64,000 nucleotides of DNA from UBA7803 sp041686955 (GCA_041686955.1 JAWLCV010000009.1:17847-81846); one strand, 5' to 3'; counted from the stretch's first letter, positions 7,894 to 17,489 are shown. The notes: generated by a model from the letters alone, not told the origin. Numbers and translations are program-made.

Positions 7894-10172
7894 CGACCCT
7901 CCGGCGGATCGTTCAGGACGTCGCCGCCGCCAGCAGTTTCCAGGAAGCGCTTCGCATCATCGTTCACGATGTCCGCGAGGCGCTGGGCACCGAGGTCTGT
8001 TCCATCTACCTGCTGAGCCCGGAGGGCGACAGTTACCTGTTCGTCGCCACCGAGGGCCTCAACCAGGATGCCGTGGGCAAGCTGTCCCTCAGCCTCGACC
8101 AGGGCCTGACGACCCTGGTCGCGGAGCGGGCGGAGCCCATCAACCTGGAGAACGCCAGCGAGCACCCGCGCTTTCACTACATTCCCGAGATCGGCGAGGA
8201 GCCGTTCAACGCCTTCCTGGGGGTGCCGGTGATCCACCACCGCCAGGTGCTGGGGGTGCTCGTGGTGCAGCAGCGCGACAAGCGCCGCTTCGACGAGAGC
8301 GAGGAAGCCTTCCTCGTCACCCTCGCCGCCCAGCTCGCCACGGTGATGGCCCACGCCGAGGCCACCGGCGACATCCAGAAGATCTTCGACGTGTTCGGCG
8401 GCCGGGTCTCCGAGGCCAGCGACGTGATGTTCCGCGGCATCGCCGGCGCGCCGGGCATCGCCATCGGCACGGCGGTGGTGATGCAGCCGCCGGCGAGCCT
8501 CGAAGGGGTGCCCGAGCGGGAAGCCGAGGACGTCACGGTGGAGCTCATGGTGCTGGACCGCGCCATCAACGCGGTTCGCCAGGACATCCGCCGCATCAGC
8601 GAGGAGTTCTCCCAGAGCCTGCCGCGGGAAGAGCTGGCGCTGTTCGACGCTTACCTGCACATGCTCGACGACGACGCGCTCGCCGGCGACATCCGCGAGC
8701 GGGTACGCCGGGGCATGTGGGCGCAAGGGGCGCTGAAACAGGTGATCCGCGAGCACGTACGCCGCTTCGAGGCCATGGAGGACTCGTACCTGCGCGAGCG
8801 CGGGGCGGACGTGAAGGATCTGGGTCTGCGGGTGCTCGCCTACCTCCAGGACATCCGGGCGCGCAAGACCCACTTCCCGCCGGACACGGTGCTGGTGGGT
8901 CACGAGGTGACCCCGAGCATGCTCGCCAACATTCCGCCGGAGAACCTGAAGGGCATCGTCTCCGTGCGCGGCTCGGGCAGCTCCCACGTGGCGATCCTCG
9001 CCCGGGCCCTGGACATTCCCGCAGTGATGGGGGCCGTGGACCTGCCGCTGGCGGATCTGGACGGCGAGCCGGTGATCGTCGACGGCTTCTACGGCGAAGT
9101 CTTCCTGAACCCGTCGAATCACCTCTCGGAGAGCTACCAGTCGCTCATTGCCGAGGAGCGGGAGTTCGCCACCGAGCTCGAGGACCTCAAAGAGCTGCCC
9201 TCCATCACTCTGGACGGCTGGCGGGTGGAGCTGTGGGTGAACATCGGCCTGATCGGCGACATTTCGAGGTCCCTGGACCGCGGTGCGGAGGGCATCGGCC
9301 TGTTCCGCACCGAGGTGCCGTTCATGACCAAGGACCGCTTCCCCACCGAGGAGGAGCAGCGGGCCCTCTACCGCCAGCACATGGAGGCCTTCGAGCCCCG
9401 GCCGGTGACCATGCGCAGCCTCGACATCGGCGGCGACAAGGCGCTTTCCTACTTCCCCATTCACGAGGAGAACCCGTTCCTCGGCTGGCGGGGCATCCGG
9501 GTCACCCTGGATCATCCTGAGATCTTCATGGTGCAAGCCCGGGCCATGATCAAGGCCAACGCCGGCTTGCGCGGCGAGCTGCGCATCATGCTGCCCATGA
9601 TCTCCAGCATGAACGAGGTGGAGGAGGCCAAGGCGCTCATCCACCGGGCCTACATCGAGGTGCTGGAAGAGGGGGTGCAGGTGAAGCAACCCCTGGTGGG
9701 GGTGATGGTGGAGGTTCCGGCCGCCGTGTATCAGGCCCGCCAGCTCGCCCGGCGGGTGGACTTCCTGGCGGTGGGCTCCAACGACCTCACCCAGTACATG
9801 CTGGCGGTGGACCGCAACAACCCGCGGGTCGCCGACCTCTACCAGGAGACGCACCCGGCGGTGCTCACCGCCCTGCGCGAGGTGGCCCGGGCCGCTCACC
9901 GGGAGAACTCCTACGTGGGCATCTGCGGCGAGCTGGCCGGCAACCCCATCGGCGCGGTGCTGTTGCTGGCCATGGGCTATCACGTGCTGTCCATGAACGC
10001 CACCAACCTGCCCAAGGTGAAATGGGTGATCCGCAACATCCGGCGCCGGGACGCCCGGCGCATGCTGGCCCGGGTGCTGCGCATGACCACCGCCGAGGAG
10101 GTTCAGTCCTTCATGCGCGCCCAGCTACGGCAGGCGGGGTTGGGGCGGGTGGTGCCTTCGTATCATGCGTGA
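7887..10172 (+). CDS. ptsP: phosphoenolpyruvate-protein phosphotransferase, nitrogen PTS enzyme I (EI-Ntr)
   Basis: A 761-residue enzyme I of the nitrogen PTS, which passes phosphate from PEP to NPr and on to EIIA-Ntr. An N-terminal GAF domain (about residues 15-160, opening MLTTLRRIVQDV as in PtsP) marks it as EI-Ntr rather than the sugar PTS EI. The phosphorylated histidine is H367 in GSGSSHVAILARAL. The C-terminal PEP-binding barrel contains GIGLFRTE and the GSNDLTQY segment. Its ATG lies within the last codons of rppH with a GGAG upstream. The partner genes ptsN and ptsO are not in the window. Confidence 0.96.
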   Translation: MLTTLRRIVQDVAAASSFQEALRIIVHDVREALGTEVCSIYLLSPEGDSYLFVATEGLNQDAVGKLSLSLDQGLTTLVAERAEPINLENASEHPRFHYIPEIGEEPFNAFLGVPVIHHRQVLGVLVVQQRDKRRFDESEEAFLVTLAAQLATVMAHAEATGDIQKIFDVFGGRVSEASDVMFRGIAGAPGIAIGTAVVMQPPASLEGVPEREAEDVTVELMVLDRAINAVRQDIRRISEEFSQSLPREELALFDAYLHMLDDDALAGDIRERVRRGMWAQGALKQVIREHVRRFEAMEDSYLRERGADVKDLGLRVLAYLQDIRARKTHFPPDTVLVGHEVTPSMLANIPPENLKGIVSVRGSGSSHVAILARALDIPAVMGAVDLPLADLDGEPVIVDGFYGEVFLNPSNHLSESYQSLIAEEREFATELEDLKELPSITLDGWRVELWVNIGLIGDISRSLDRGAEGIGLFRTEVPFMTKDRFPTEEEQRALYRQHMEAFEPRPVTMRSLDIGGDKALSYFPIHEENPFLGWRGIRVTLDHPEIFMVQARAMIKANAGLRGELRIMLPMISSMNEVEEAKALIHRAYIEVLEEGVQVKQPLVGVMVEVPAAVYQARQLARRVDFLAVGSNDLTQYMLAVDRNNPRVADLYQETHPAVLTALREVARAAHRENSYVGICGELAGNPIGAVLLLAMGYHVLSMNATNLPKVKWVIRNIRRRDARRMLARVLRMTTAEEVQSFMRAQLRQAGLGRVVPSYHA

Positions 10173-10176
10173 GAGA

Positions 10177-10191
10177 CCCGCCTGCGGCGGG
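10177..10191. terminator. short hairpin after ptsP
   Basis: CCCGCC and GGCGGG pair as a 6-bp GC stem with a 3-base loop, starting five bases after the ptsP stop. No T-run follows, so intrinsic termination would be weak; the dispersed repeat starts immediately after it. Confidence 0.3.
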
Positions 10192-10290
10192 CGCTATCAG
10201 CTTTCCGCTGTCCGCTGTCCGCAGGAAGGATGACGCCAGAATCTCGGCATTCGCCTCTGGGCGAAAGCCGAAAGCTGACAGCCGATCGCC
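10192..10290 (+). repeat. heptad-armed palindromic repeat, copy 1
   Basis: The left arm (10192-10225) is built of CCGCTNT-type units, the right arm (10261-10290) of their complement, around a core that matches copies 2-4 (GGATGACGCCAGAATCTC and CGCCTCTGG). The arms share an atypical stretch: TCAGCTTTC at 10197-10205 is the exact complement of GAAAGCTGA at 10270-10278, although both depart from the usual unit. It lies between the 3' ends of ptsP and phoD. Confidence 0.75.
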
Positions 10291-10294
10291 GAAT

Positions 10295-11884
10295 TCATAT
10301 CGAGCTCGGCGATTCCACCCTCTCGAGATGATTGCTTCCCCGCGCCGTGGCGAAGGCGGCGCCGAAGCGCTCCCCCGAGCCGGGGTCGAGCAGGTCGTCC
10401 ACGTACCACCACTCGCCCTGGGCCCGGTCCGTGTCGAGGTCGAGGAGCAGGTAGCCGTGCTCGCGCAGGTTGACGTAGTGGATGTGGGACCGGTCGCGAA
10501 CCACGTCCGTTTCCCGTTGCCGGAGCGCGGCGGCCTCTCCGTCGGGTCCCGGGGACGTGACGGAGGTGGTCACCAGCTCCACCGCCAGGCTGCCGCGTCC
10601 GGTGGCCGGATCGTAGGCCCTGCTGGTGGGGTCCGGGGTGACGTCCATGGCCCAGGCGGTATGGATGTCGCCGGTGAGGATCACGGTGTCCGGGATGCGC
10701 TCGGCGGCGAGCTGGTCGAGGACCGCTTTGCGGGAAGCCGGATAGCCGTCCCACTGATCGGTGTTGAGCAGCAGCCCGTCGTCGCCGATGAGCTGGGCGA
10801 ACATGAGCTGCTGGCCGATGAGCCGCCAGGTGCTGCCACGCCGGACGGATGCCCGCAGCCGCTCGGCCAGCCAGGCGTGCTGATCGGCGCCGAGCAGGGT
10901 GCGCGCCGGATCGCCGATGGCGGCGGCGTCGCCGCGGTCCGTCACCTGGCGGCTGCGCCCGTGCAGCCGGGTGTCCAGCATGACCAGGTCCGCCAGCCCG
11001 CCGAGCCGGAAGCTGCGATAGATGTGCGGCCCGTCGGCTCCGTGCTGCTCGCGGATGGGCAGCCACTCATGGTAGGCGCGGATGGCGGCCGCGCGGCGGT
11101 CGTGCCAGGAGCCCTCCCCGTCGTCGTGGTTCTCGGCGCCGTCGCGCCAGGCGTTGTTGGCGCTTTCATGGTCGTCCCAGACGCAGATCCAAGGGTGCTG
11201 GCGGTGGGCTTCCTGCAGATCCGGATCGGACTTGTACTGGGCGTGGCGGATCCGGTAGTCGGCGAGGGAGACGATCTCGTGAGCGGGCTGGTGCGCCCGG
11301 CCGATGTCGCGCCCGTCGCCGTAGGTGCCCGGGGCGTACTCGTACAGGTAGTCACCCAGGTGCAGCACCAGGTCGAGATCGCTGCGGCGGGCGATGTGGC
11401 GGTAGGCGCTGAAGTAGCCGAAGGGGAAGTTGGAGCAGCTCGCCACAGCCAGGCGCAGCCGCGTGACCGCGTGCTCCGGCAGCGTGCGGGTGCGCCCTAC
11501 GGGGCTCGCTTCCCCCAGAGCGTCGAACCGGTAGTAGTAGGTGCGTCCGCCTTCGAGCCCGAGGGCGTCCACCTTGACGGTATGGTCGCGACCCGGCAGG
11601 GCCGTCACCACCCCCTGATCGATCACCCGCCGAAAGCCGGGATCGGCGGCGATTTCCCAGCGGACGGGCACCGGTCCCGACGCCGTGACCCGGGTCCAGA
11701 GAATGACCCGGTCGGCCAGGGGGTCGCCGCTCGCGACCCCGTGCCGGAACACGTCGCCGCCTTCCCCGCCCCGCCCGGGCCCGCCGGCGGCGGCCCCGCC
11801 ACCGGCGGCGCCGGCACATCCGCCACCGGCTGCCGCGGCGGCGGCGAGCGACGCCCCGGAAACGAATCGTCGACGCGTGATCAT
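10295..11884 (-). CDS. phoD: PhoD-like alkaline phosphatase / phosphodiesterase, Tat-exported
   Basis: A 529-residue secreted phosphatase. The N-terminus MITRRRFVSGASLAAAAAA is a twin-arginine signal followed by an alanine-rich hydrophobic stretch, so export should be through the Tat system. An N-terminal PhoD_N beta domain precedes the metallophosphatase domain with LHLGDYLYEY, the WDDHESANN segment and GDIHTAW, which supply metal ligands in this Ca/Fe-dependent family. It would release phosphate from phosphomonoesters or diesters outside the cytoplasm. It is monocistronic, upstream of nothing on its strand, and ends next to repeat copy 1. Confidence 0.92.
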   Translation of the reverse strand: MITRRRFVSGASLAAAAAAGGGCAGAAGGGAAAGGPGRGGEGGDVFRHGVASGDPLADRVILWTRVTASGPVPVRWEIAADPGFRRVIDQGVVTALPGRDHTVKVDALGLEGGRTYYYRFDALGEASPVGRTRTLPEHAVTRLRLAVASCSNFPFGYFSAYRHIARRSDLDLVLHLGDYLYEYAPGTYGDGRDIGRAHQPAHEIVSLADYRIRHAQYKSDPDLQEAHRQHPWICVWDDHESANNAWRDGAENHDDGEGSWHDRRAAAIRAYHEWLPIREQHGADGPHIYRSFRLGGLADLVMLDTRLHGRSRQVTDRGDAAAIGDPARTLLGADQHAWLAERLRASVRRGSTWRLIGQQLMFAQLIGDDGLLLNTDQWDGYPASRKAVLDQLAAERIPDTVILTGDIHTAWAMDVTPDPTSRAYDPATGRGSLAVELVTTSVTSPGPDGEAAALRQRETDVVRDRSHIHYVNLREHGYLLLDLDTDRAQGEWWYVDDLLDPGSGERFGAAFATARGSNHLERVESPSSI

Positions 11885-11977
11885 GCTGGCTCCCTCCCCC
11901 TATGCCCGGCAACCATAGCCCCGGTGCCCCGCCCTGTCACCCGGTTCGCGCGGACAACAGGCCGGCGCACGGCGTGG

Positions 11978-12739
11978 TCACTCCACGGCGAACTCGAAGC
12001 TCGAGTGGTGCCCCGGCTCGCCGCCGGGACCGTACTGCTGCTCAACGAACCGCGCCCGCGGCTCGCGGCCGCGGGCGTGCTCGAAGATCACCACGGTGCT
12101 GGCCCGGGTGCCGTAGTCCTCGCCGGCGATGAAGCAGGGCGCCACCCGGCGTTCCAGCTCCAGGGGACGGCCGCGCCGCGGCAGCTCCGAGTCCGCGGGC
12201 ACCGTGGTGTCGCCGAGCAGCTCGAGCAGTGCCTCGGGCTCCGGGCCCGCCTGAACGATCCTCTGCAGGGCCTGCCGGCCCCGGGTCACCTTGGGCCAGG
12301 CGGCGCCGAGCTCGGCGTTGGCCAGGCCGTAGATTCCCGGCGGGAGATCCTGGGTGTGCCCCCGGTTCGAGGTGTACACCAACGCCGTCGTGTCCCACAT
12401 CAGCAGGTTGAAGCCGCGATAACGCCCGCCGTCCAGGTGGTGGGAGAAGTGGTGCGCGCCGTCGCGGCTCGACAGGAACGCTTCCGGCAGTCGGCCGCGG
12501 GACAGGGGAGCTTCGGACGGGCCCTCTTCGGCGAAGTTGGTCACCGCTGCGAAGCGGCCGTCTCGACTGATGCCGAGCCAGGTTCCGCCCGCGGAGAGAT
12601 CCCGCCCCGCGAGCAGCCGCGGGCGGTCTTCCCAGAAATGTGCGCTCGTGGCCGGGCGGGCGTAGAATTCGTCGCGGTTCGCGGCCACCACCAGGGGATA
12701 GTCGGACTGCGGATCGTAGGCGAAGAGTATCAGGCACAT
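11978..12739 (-). CDS. NRDE family protein (TANGO2-like)
   Basis: A 253-residue protein starting MCLILFAYDPQ with the family-defining ANRDEFYARP near residue 20, and later GGTWLGIS and AAVTNFAE. NRDE/TANGO2 proteins have an Ntn-hydrolase-like fold with a conserved Cys2. Human TANGO2 is linked to lipid or haem handling, but the bacterial role is not settled. It diverges from lgt across about 110 bases. Confidence 0.92.
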   Translation of the reverse strand: MCLILFAYDPQSDYPLVVAANRDEFYARPATSAHFWEDRPRLLAGRDLSAGGTWLGISRDGRFAAVTNFAEEGPSEAPLSRGRLPEAFLSSRDGAHHFSHHLDGGRYRGFNLLMWDTTALVYTSNRGHTQDLPPGIYGLANAELGAAWPKVTRGRQALQRIVQAGPEPEALLELLGDTTVPADSELPRRGRPLELERRVAPCFIAGEDYGTRASTVVIFEHARGREPRARFVEQQYGPGGEPGHHSSFEFAVE

Positions 12740-12852
12740 GGACTCGAGCCGCCCGGCGCCGGTGCTCCGGGCACGGGCGCCGGCATGATTCAGGGTCGGC
12801 CAGTTTATCAGAGTGACGACGTCACCAGAGCGAACACGGAGGCTAGCCGCGG

Positions 12853-13701
12853 GTGCAGCATCCCCATTATCCGGACATCGACCCAGTCATCATCTCCCTG
12901 GGCCCCGTGGCCCTGCGCTGGTACGGGCTCGCCTACCTGGCCGCCTTCGCGCTGTGCTGGTGGCTGGGGCGGGTCCGGGCCGACCGGCCCGGCAGCGGCT
13001 GGAGCCGGCAGGACGTCTCCGACGTGGTGTTCTACGGCGCGGTGGGCGCCGTGCTGGGAGGCCGCATCGGCTACACCCTGTTCTACGGCTTCGAGCAGCT
13101 CCTGCGGGATCCGCTGTTCATCCTGCGGATCTGGGAAGGCGGCATGTCGTTTCACGGCGGGCTCATCGGTGCAGTGCTGGGCCTGTGGTGGTTCGGCCGT
13201 GCCAGCGGACGCTCGTTCCTTCAGGTGAGCGATTTCGTGACGCCGCTGGTGGCGCCGGGGCTGGGGCTGGGTCGCCTGGGCAATTTCGCCAACACCGAGC
13301 TGCCGGGGCGCATGACCGACTCGGTGTTCGGCCTGATCTACCCCTGCGACGCCGAGGCCATCCGGCAGATCAATCCGCTGTGCGTGGGCCAATGGGAATC
13401 CTTCGCCCGGCATCCGTCGCCGCTCTACCAGGCCTTCGCCGAGGGCCTGGTGCTGTTCGTGCTGGTCTGGTGGTTCTCCTCGCGGCCGCGGCCCGCGGGA
13501 GCGGTCTCCGGCTTGTTCCTGGTGGGCTATGGCACCCTGCGCTTTCTCACCGAGTTCTTCCGCACCCCCGATGCCCACATCGGCTTCGTGGCGCTCGATT
13601 GGCTGACCATGGGGCAGCTGCTGTCGATACCCATGGTGCTGGCTGGTATCTTTCTGCTCCTGCGACGACGTGAGCCCTCCCGGGCCGAGGCGACCCCGTG
13701 A
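12853..13701 (+). CDS. lgt: prolipoprotein diacylglyceryl transferase
   Basis: Inner-membrane enzyme that transfers diacylglycerol from phosphatidylglycerol to the lipobox cysteine of prolipoproteins. The 282 residues form seven or so membrane helices; the signature GRLGNFANTELPGR (about residues 140-153) and GGMSFHGGLIGA (near residue 97) are the conserved catalytic and substrate segments. It starts at GTG with GGAGG ten bases upstream. The stop overlaps thyA by four bases; lgt-thyA is a conserved gammaproteobacterial pair. Confidence 0.97.
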   Translation: MQHPHYPDIDPVIISLGPVALRWYGLAYLAAFALCWWLGRVRADRPGSGWSRQDVSDVVFYGAVGAVLGGRIGYTLFYGFEQLLRDPLFILRIWEGGMSFHGGLIGAVLGLWWFGRASGRSFLQVSDFVTPLVAPGLGLGRLGNFANTELPGRMTDSVFGLIYPCDAEAIRQINPLCVGQWESFARHPSPLYQAFAEGLVLFVLVWWFSSRPRPAGAVSGLFLVGYGTLRFLTEFFRTPDAHIGFVALDWLTMGQLLSIPMVLAGIFLLLRRREPSRAEATP

Positions 13702-14492
13702 AGCAGTATCTGGATCTCATGCGCCGGGTGCGTGAGCACGGCGTGTACAAGAGCGACCGCACCGGCACGGGCACCTACAGCGTGTTCGGCCACCAGATGC
13801 GTTTCGACCTGAGCGCGGGTTTTCCCCTCGTCACCACCAAGAAGATGTTCGTGAAGGGCATCATCCACGAGCTTCTGTGGTTCCTGCAGGGCAGCACCAA
13901 CGTGAAGTACCTGCAGGAACACGGGGTGCACATCTGGGACGAGTGGGCGGACGAGCACGGGGAGCTGGGGCCCGTGTACGGCTCGCAATGGCGGTCCTGG
14001 CCCACGCCCGACGGCGACACCATCGATCAGATCGAGCGGCTGGTGGGCGACATCCGGCGCAATCCGGATTCCCGGCGCCTCATCGTCAGCGCCTGGAACG
14101 TGGCGGAGGTGGATCGGATGGCCCTGCCCCCCTGCCACACGCTGTTCCAGTTCTACGTGGCCGGGGGACGCCTCTCCTGTCAGCTCTACCAGCGCAGCGC
14201 CGATGTGTTCCTCGGCGTGCCCTTCAACATCGCCTCCTACGCGCTGCTTACCCTGATGGTGGCCCAGGTTTGCGGGCTCGCGCCCGGCGAGTTCGTGCAC
14301 ACTTTCGGCGATGCCCATCTCTACGCCAACCATCTGCAGCAGGCGGACCGGCAACTGGCGCGGGAGCCGCTGCCGCTGCCGACCATGACGGTGAATCCCG
14401 AGGTGACCGACATCTTCGCGTTCCGCTTCGAAGACTTCGCCCTGGAAGGCTACCGCAGCCACGCGGGCATCAAGGCGCCCATCGCGGTATAG
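13698..14492 (+). CDS. thyA: thymidylate synthase
   Basis: Converts dUMP to dTMP using methylene-tetrahydrofolate. The 264 residues align in length with E. coli ThyA, and the catalytic cysteine falls at the same number, C146, in LPPCHTLFQFYV. The folate-binding end IKAPIAV is intact. GTG start overlaps the lgt stop (GTGA). folA, which regenerates tetrahydrofolate after this reaction, follows four bases later. Confidence 0.98.
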   Translation: MKQYLDLMRRVREHGVYKSDRTGTGTYSVFGHQMRFDLSAGFPLVTTKKMFVKGIIHELLWFLQGSTNVKYLQEHGVHIWDEWADEHGELGPVYGSQWRSWPTPDGDTIDQIERLVGDIRRNPDSRRLIVSAWNVAEVDRMALPPCHTLFQFYVAGGRLSCQLYQRSADVFLGVPFNIASYALLTLMVAQVCGLAPGEFVHTFGDAHLYANHLQQADRQLAREPLPLPTMTVNPEVTDIFAFRFEDFALEGYRSHAGIKAPIAV

Positions 14493-14496
14493 CGCC

Positions 14497-15000
14497 GTGG
14501 AGATCTCCCTCATCTGGGCCATGACTCGAAACGGTGTCATCGGCCGCGACAACGATCTGCCCTGGCACCTCCCCCGGGAGATGCGGCACTTCATGACCAC
14601 GACCCGGGGGCATCCCGTGATCATGGGCCGGCGCACCTTCGAATCCATGGAGCGGCCGCTGCCGCGGCGCACCAACATCGTGGTGACCCGGCGTCCGGGT
14701 TACCGGGCGCCGGGCGCGCGGGTGGCGGCGAGCCTGGAGGCCGCCCTGGCGGAGGCCGAGCGACAGTGCCGGGAAGACGGCGTGGACGAGACGTTCGTCA
14801 TCGGCGGCGCGGAGATCTATCGGCTGGCGCTGGACGTGGCCACCCGGCTCTACGTCACAGAGATCGACGCCGAGCTGGAGGGGGACACCTTTTTTCCGCC
14901 CGTGGACTGGAGCCGCTGGCGGCGGGTGCACAGCCAGAGCTTCCCCGCCGACGAGGACAACGCCTACCCGTTCACCGTATCGATCTTCGAGCGCGCGTAG
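14497..15000 (+). CDS. folA: dihydrofolate reductase
   Basis: A 167-residue type I DHFR that reduces dihydrofolate with NADPH. Visible signatures: ISLIWAMTRNGVIGRDNDLPWHL, quoted here only in part as GVIGRDNDLPWHLP near residue 11, the NADPH-binding GRRTFESM, and FVIGGAEIYR near residue 103. The GTG start is chosen because it precedes the invariant N-terminal strand directly. Its last 37 bases overlap antiparallel with the next minus-strand gene. Confidence 0.97.
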   Translation: MEISLIWAMTRNGVIGRDNDLPWHLPREMRHFMTTTRGHPVIMGRRTFESMERPLPRRTNIVVTRRPGYRAPGARVAASLEAALAEAERQCREDGVDETFVIGGAEIYRLALDVATRLYVTEIDAELEGDTFFPPVDWSRWRRVHSQSFPADEDNAYPFTVSIFERA

Positions 15001-15419
15001 TCCACCCAGCTACCGTCGCAGGGCAGCTCGCGCCAGCCAGCACCGGGCACGCGCGCCCCGGCGGGTACGGGCACGACCCCCTCCACCACCGGCCCGCCGG
15101 CATCCACGAGCAGCAGCCACGGGCTCGAGACCGCCAGGGTGCGCAGGTGGTGAAGCTCGGCCCCCGCCCGGCCTACGTCGCAGCTACCCCGGGCGAGATC
15201 CTTCACCACGGCAGCGCCTTGGTCCGCGGCGACACCGGAGATGCGCATGACCCGGTGCGGGCCGCGCCAATCGAGCATCTCGAGCAGGTACCAGCGTCCG
15301 CAGGCCTCGCAGCTCACCAGCGCGTCGGTGAATCCCAGGTGCTCGTCCAGGGTGAGGCGGACGCGGAGAGGCCAGGCTCCCGGCCGGAGGTGCTCGCACG
15401 GCTCGACGGGATCGCTCAT
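14964..15419 (-). CDS. hypothetical protein with a CxxC pair
   Basis: I do not recognise the function. The 151-residue frame (start at MSDPVEPCEHLRPG; an in-frame ATG six codons earlier is also possible) has cysteines in PCEHL, SCEACGRWY (a CxxC) and later SCDV and LPCDG. These could bind a metal, but no known zinc-finger pattern is complete. No signal peptide or membrane segment is apparent. No ribosome-binding site is clear for either start. Its 3' end overlaps folA by 37 bases on the opposite strand. Confidence 0.65.
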   Translation of the reverse strand: MSDPVEPCEHLRPGAWPLRVRLTLDEHLGFTDALVSCEACGRWYLLEMLDWRGPHRVMRISGVAADQGAAVVKDLARGSCDVGRAGAELHHLRTLAVSSPWLLLVDAGGPVVEGVVPVPAGARVPGAGWRELPCDGSWVDYARSKIDTVNG

Positions 15420-15488
15420 GGGCGGCTGCTCTTGCATGAGACCGGCATGCGCCCTAGGTTAGGGCGCCGCCGCTTGCAGGAAAAGCCC

Positions 15489-17489
15489 ATGGATCATCGG
15501 ACTTCGTCGGCAGCCGCGCTGCTGCTCGGGAGCCTCGCGCTCGCATCGCTCGGCGGCTGCGCCGCACGGCCCGAAACGGCGGATGGCGCCACTGTCGAGG
15601 CCCGCCGGATGGGCGAGCTGGAGGTCTACGGGGTGCCGGACATTCCCGCAGCGCTCACCGAGCGCCTGCAGCAGTACCGCAACACACGGGAGGCGCGGCT
15701 CGCGGGCTGGCTCGGCGATGCGGTGCTCATCGGCACGCGGTTCGGCAACACCGAGCAGCTCCACCGGGTGGACCAGCCGCTGGGCGCGCGGCATCAGCTC
15801 ACGTTCTTCGCCGAGCCGGTGGCGGATGCGCTGGTGGCGGAGCAGCAGGCTCCCTCCGGCTTCGTCTACCTGCGTGACACCGGCGGATCCGAGTTCTACC
15901 AGCTCTTCTGGTACGACCTGGCCAGCGGCGAGTCGCGACTCCTGACCGACGGCCGTTCCCGCTACACCGATGTGGTCTGGGGCAACGCCGGTGACCGTTT
16001 CGCCTACACCACCACCGAGCGCAACGGCCGGGACTGGGACATCCACGTCCAGGATCTCGAGGGCACGGCTCAGGTGGCGCTGGAGGCGGACGGCACGGGC
16101 TGGGTGGTGGAGGACTTCGCGCCGGACGATGCTCATCTGCTGGTGTCGCGCTACGTCTCCATCAACGAGTCGTATCTCTACGAGCTGTCGCTGGAGGACG
16201 GCTCGCTCACCCCGCTCCTGGACCCCACCATCACCACCGCCATCCGCCAGGCGGAATACACCCCCGACGGCAGCGGCGTGTTCTTCACCTCGGACCTCGG
16301 CGCCGAGTTCCTTCGACTGCACCGGCTCGATCTCGCGAGCGGCGAGGTTCGGGTGCTCACCCCGGACATCGCCTGGGACGTGGAGGCGTTCGCGGTATCG
16401 CCCACGGGCGGGCACCTGGCCTTCACCGTCAACGAGGGCGGGTACTCGCGGCTGCATGTCTGGCGGCTCCCCGAGCGCGCCCCTCTGGCGCTGCCTCCGG
16501 TGCCGCGAGGCATCATCGGCGAGCTGCACTTCCACCCCGCAGGGGACAGACTCGGCTTCTCGCTCAGTCTCCCCACGGCGCCTACGGACGTCTACAGCGT
16601 CAGCCTCACGGAGCGCACCCTCACCCAATGGACCCAGAGCGAGGTGGGGGGGCTGGATCCCGACGGGTTCGTCGCGCCCGAGCTGGTGAACTATCCCACC
16701 TTCGATCGGGTGAACGGCGAACCGAGGCGCATCCCGGCCTTCGTGTTCCGTCCCCGGGGGCCGGGCCCGCATCCCGTGTACCTTTCCATCCACGGCGGCC
16801 CGGAGGCCCAGTACCGGCCCTACTTCTCGCCGGCGCTGCAGTTCTACGTCAACGAGCTGGGCATGGCCGTGGTGGTGCCCAACGTTCGCGGCTCCGCCGG
16901 GTACGGCAAGAGCTACCTCAAGCTCGACAACGCCGAGCGGCGGGAGGATTCGGTGAGGGACATCGGCGCGCTCCTGGACTGGATCGCCGGTCAGCCAGAC
17001 CTGGACGAAGACCGGGTGGTGGTGAGCGGCGGCTCGTACGGCGGCTACATGGTGCTGGCGTCGCTGGTGCACTACTCCGACCGCCTGGCCGCGGGGGTCG
17101 AGCGGGTGGGCATCAGCAACTTCGTCACCTTCCTTACCCACACCGAGGATTATCGGCGCGACCTGCGCCGCGCGGAGTACGGCGACGAGCGTGACCCGGA
17201 GATGCGCGCCCTGCTGGAGCGTATATCGCCGCTCGCCAACGTGGATCGCATCCGCCGGCCGTTGCTGATCATCCAGGGCGCCAACGATCCCCGGGTGCCC
17301 GCCGGCGAGAGCCGGCAGATTCACGACGCGCTCCGCAGCCGCGGGGTGCCGGTGTGGTACGTGCTGGCGCACGACGAAGGCCACGGGTTCCGCAAGAAGT
17401 CCAACAGCGACTACGCCGCCGCCGCCACCGTGCTGTTCCTCGAGCGCTACCTGCTCGGGGCGGAGGCGACGGCGGGGGCGGCACCGTGA
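15489..17489 (+). CDS. S9 family prolyl oligopeptidase-like peptidase, predicted lipoprotein
   Basis: A 666-residue secreted serine peptidase. The N-terminus carries a lipoprotein signal ending LASLGGC, so the mature protein is probably lipid-anchored in the periplasm. Residues about 50-400 look like the TolB/DPP-IV beta-propeller (repeated FxPxGxxLxF-like strands). The C-terminal alpha/beta hydrolase has the triad S516 (GGSYGGY), D600 (GANDPRVP) and H632 (DEGHGF). Substrates would be proline-containing or other short peptides. Its stop overlaps the next gene as GTGA. Confidence 0.92.
   Translation: MDHRTSSAAALLLGSLALASLGGCAARPETADGATVEARRMGELEVYGVPDIPAALTERLQQYRNTREARLAGWLGDAVLIGTRFGNTEQLHRVDQPLGARHQLTFFAEPVADALVAEQQAPSGFVYLRDTGGSEFYQLFWYDLASGESRLLTDGRSRYTDVVWGNAGDRFAYTTTERNGRDWDIHVQDLEGTAQVALEADGTGWVVEDFAPDDAHLLVSRYVSINESYLYELSLEDGSLTPLLDPTITTAIRQAEYTPDGSGVFFTSDLGAEFLRLHRLDLASGEVRVLTPDIAWDVEAFAVSPTGGHLAFTVNEGGYSRLHVWRLPERAPLALPPVPRGIIGELHFHPAGDRLGFSLSLPTAPTDVYSVSLTERTLTQWTQSEVGGLDPDGFVAPELVNYPTFDRVNGEPRRIPAFVFRPRGPGPHPVYLSIHGGPEAQYRPYFSPALQFYVNELGMAVVVPNVRGSAGYGKSYLKLDNAERREDSVRDIGALLDWIAGQPDLDEDRVVVSGGSYGGYMVLASLVHYSDRLAAGVERVGISNFVTFLTHTEDYRRDLRRAEYGDERDPEMRALLERISPLANVDRIRRPLLIIQGANDPRVPAGESRQIHDALRSRGVPVWYVLAHDEGHGFRKKSNSDYAAAATVLFLERYLLGAEATAGAAP

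Noticed and set aside
7839..9983. A 714-codon minus-strand frame
   Set aside because: Antisense to ptsP and rppH; composition (His, Gln, Arg, Val) is that of a shadow frame.
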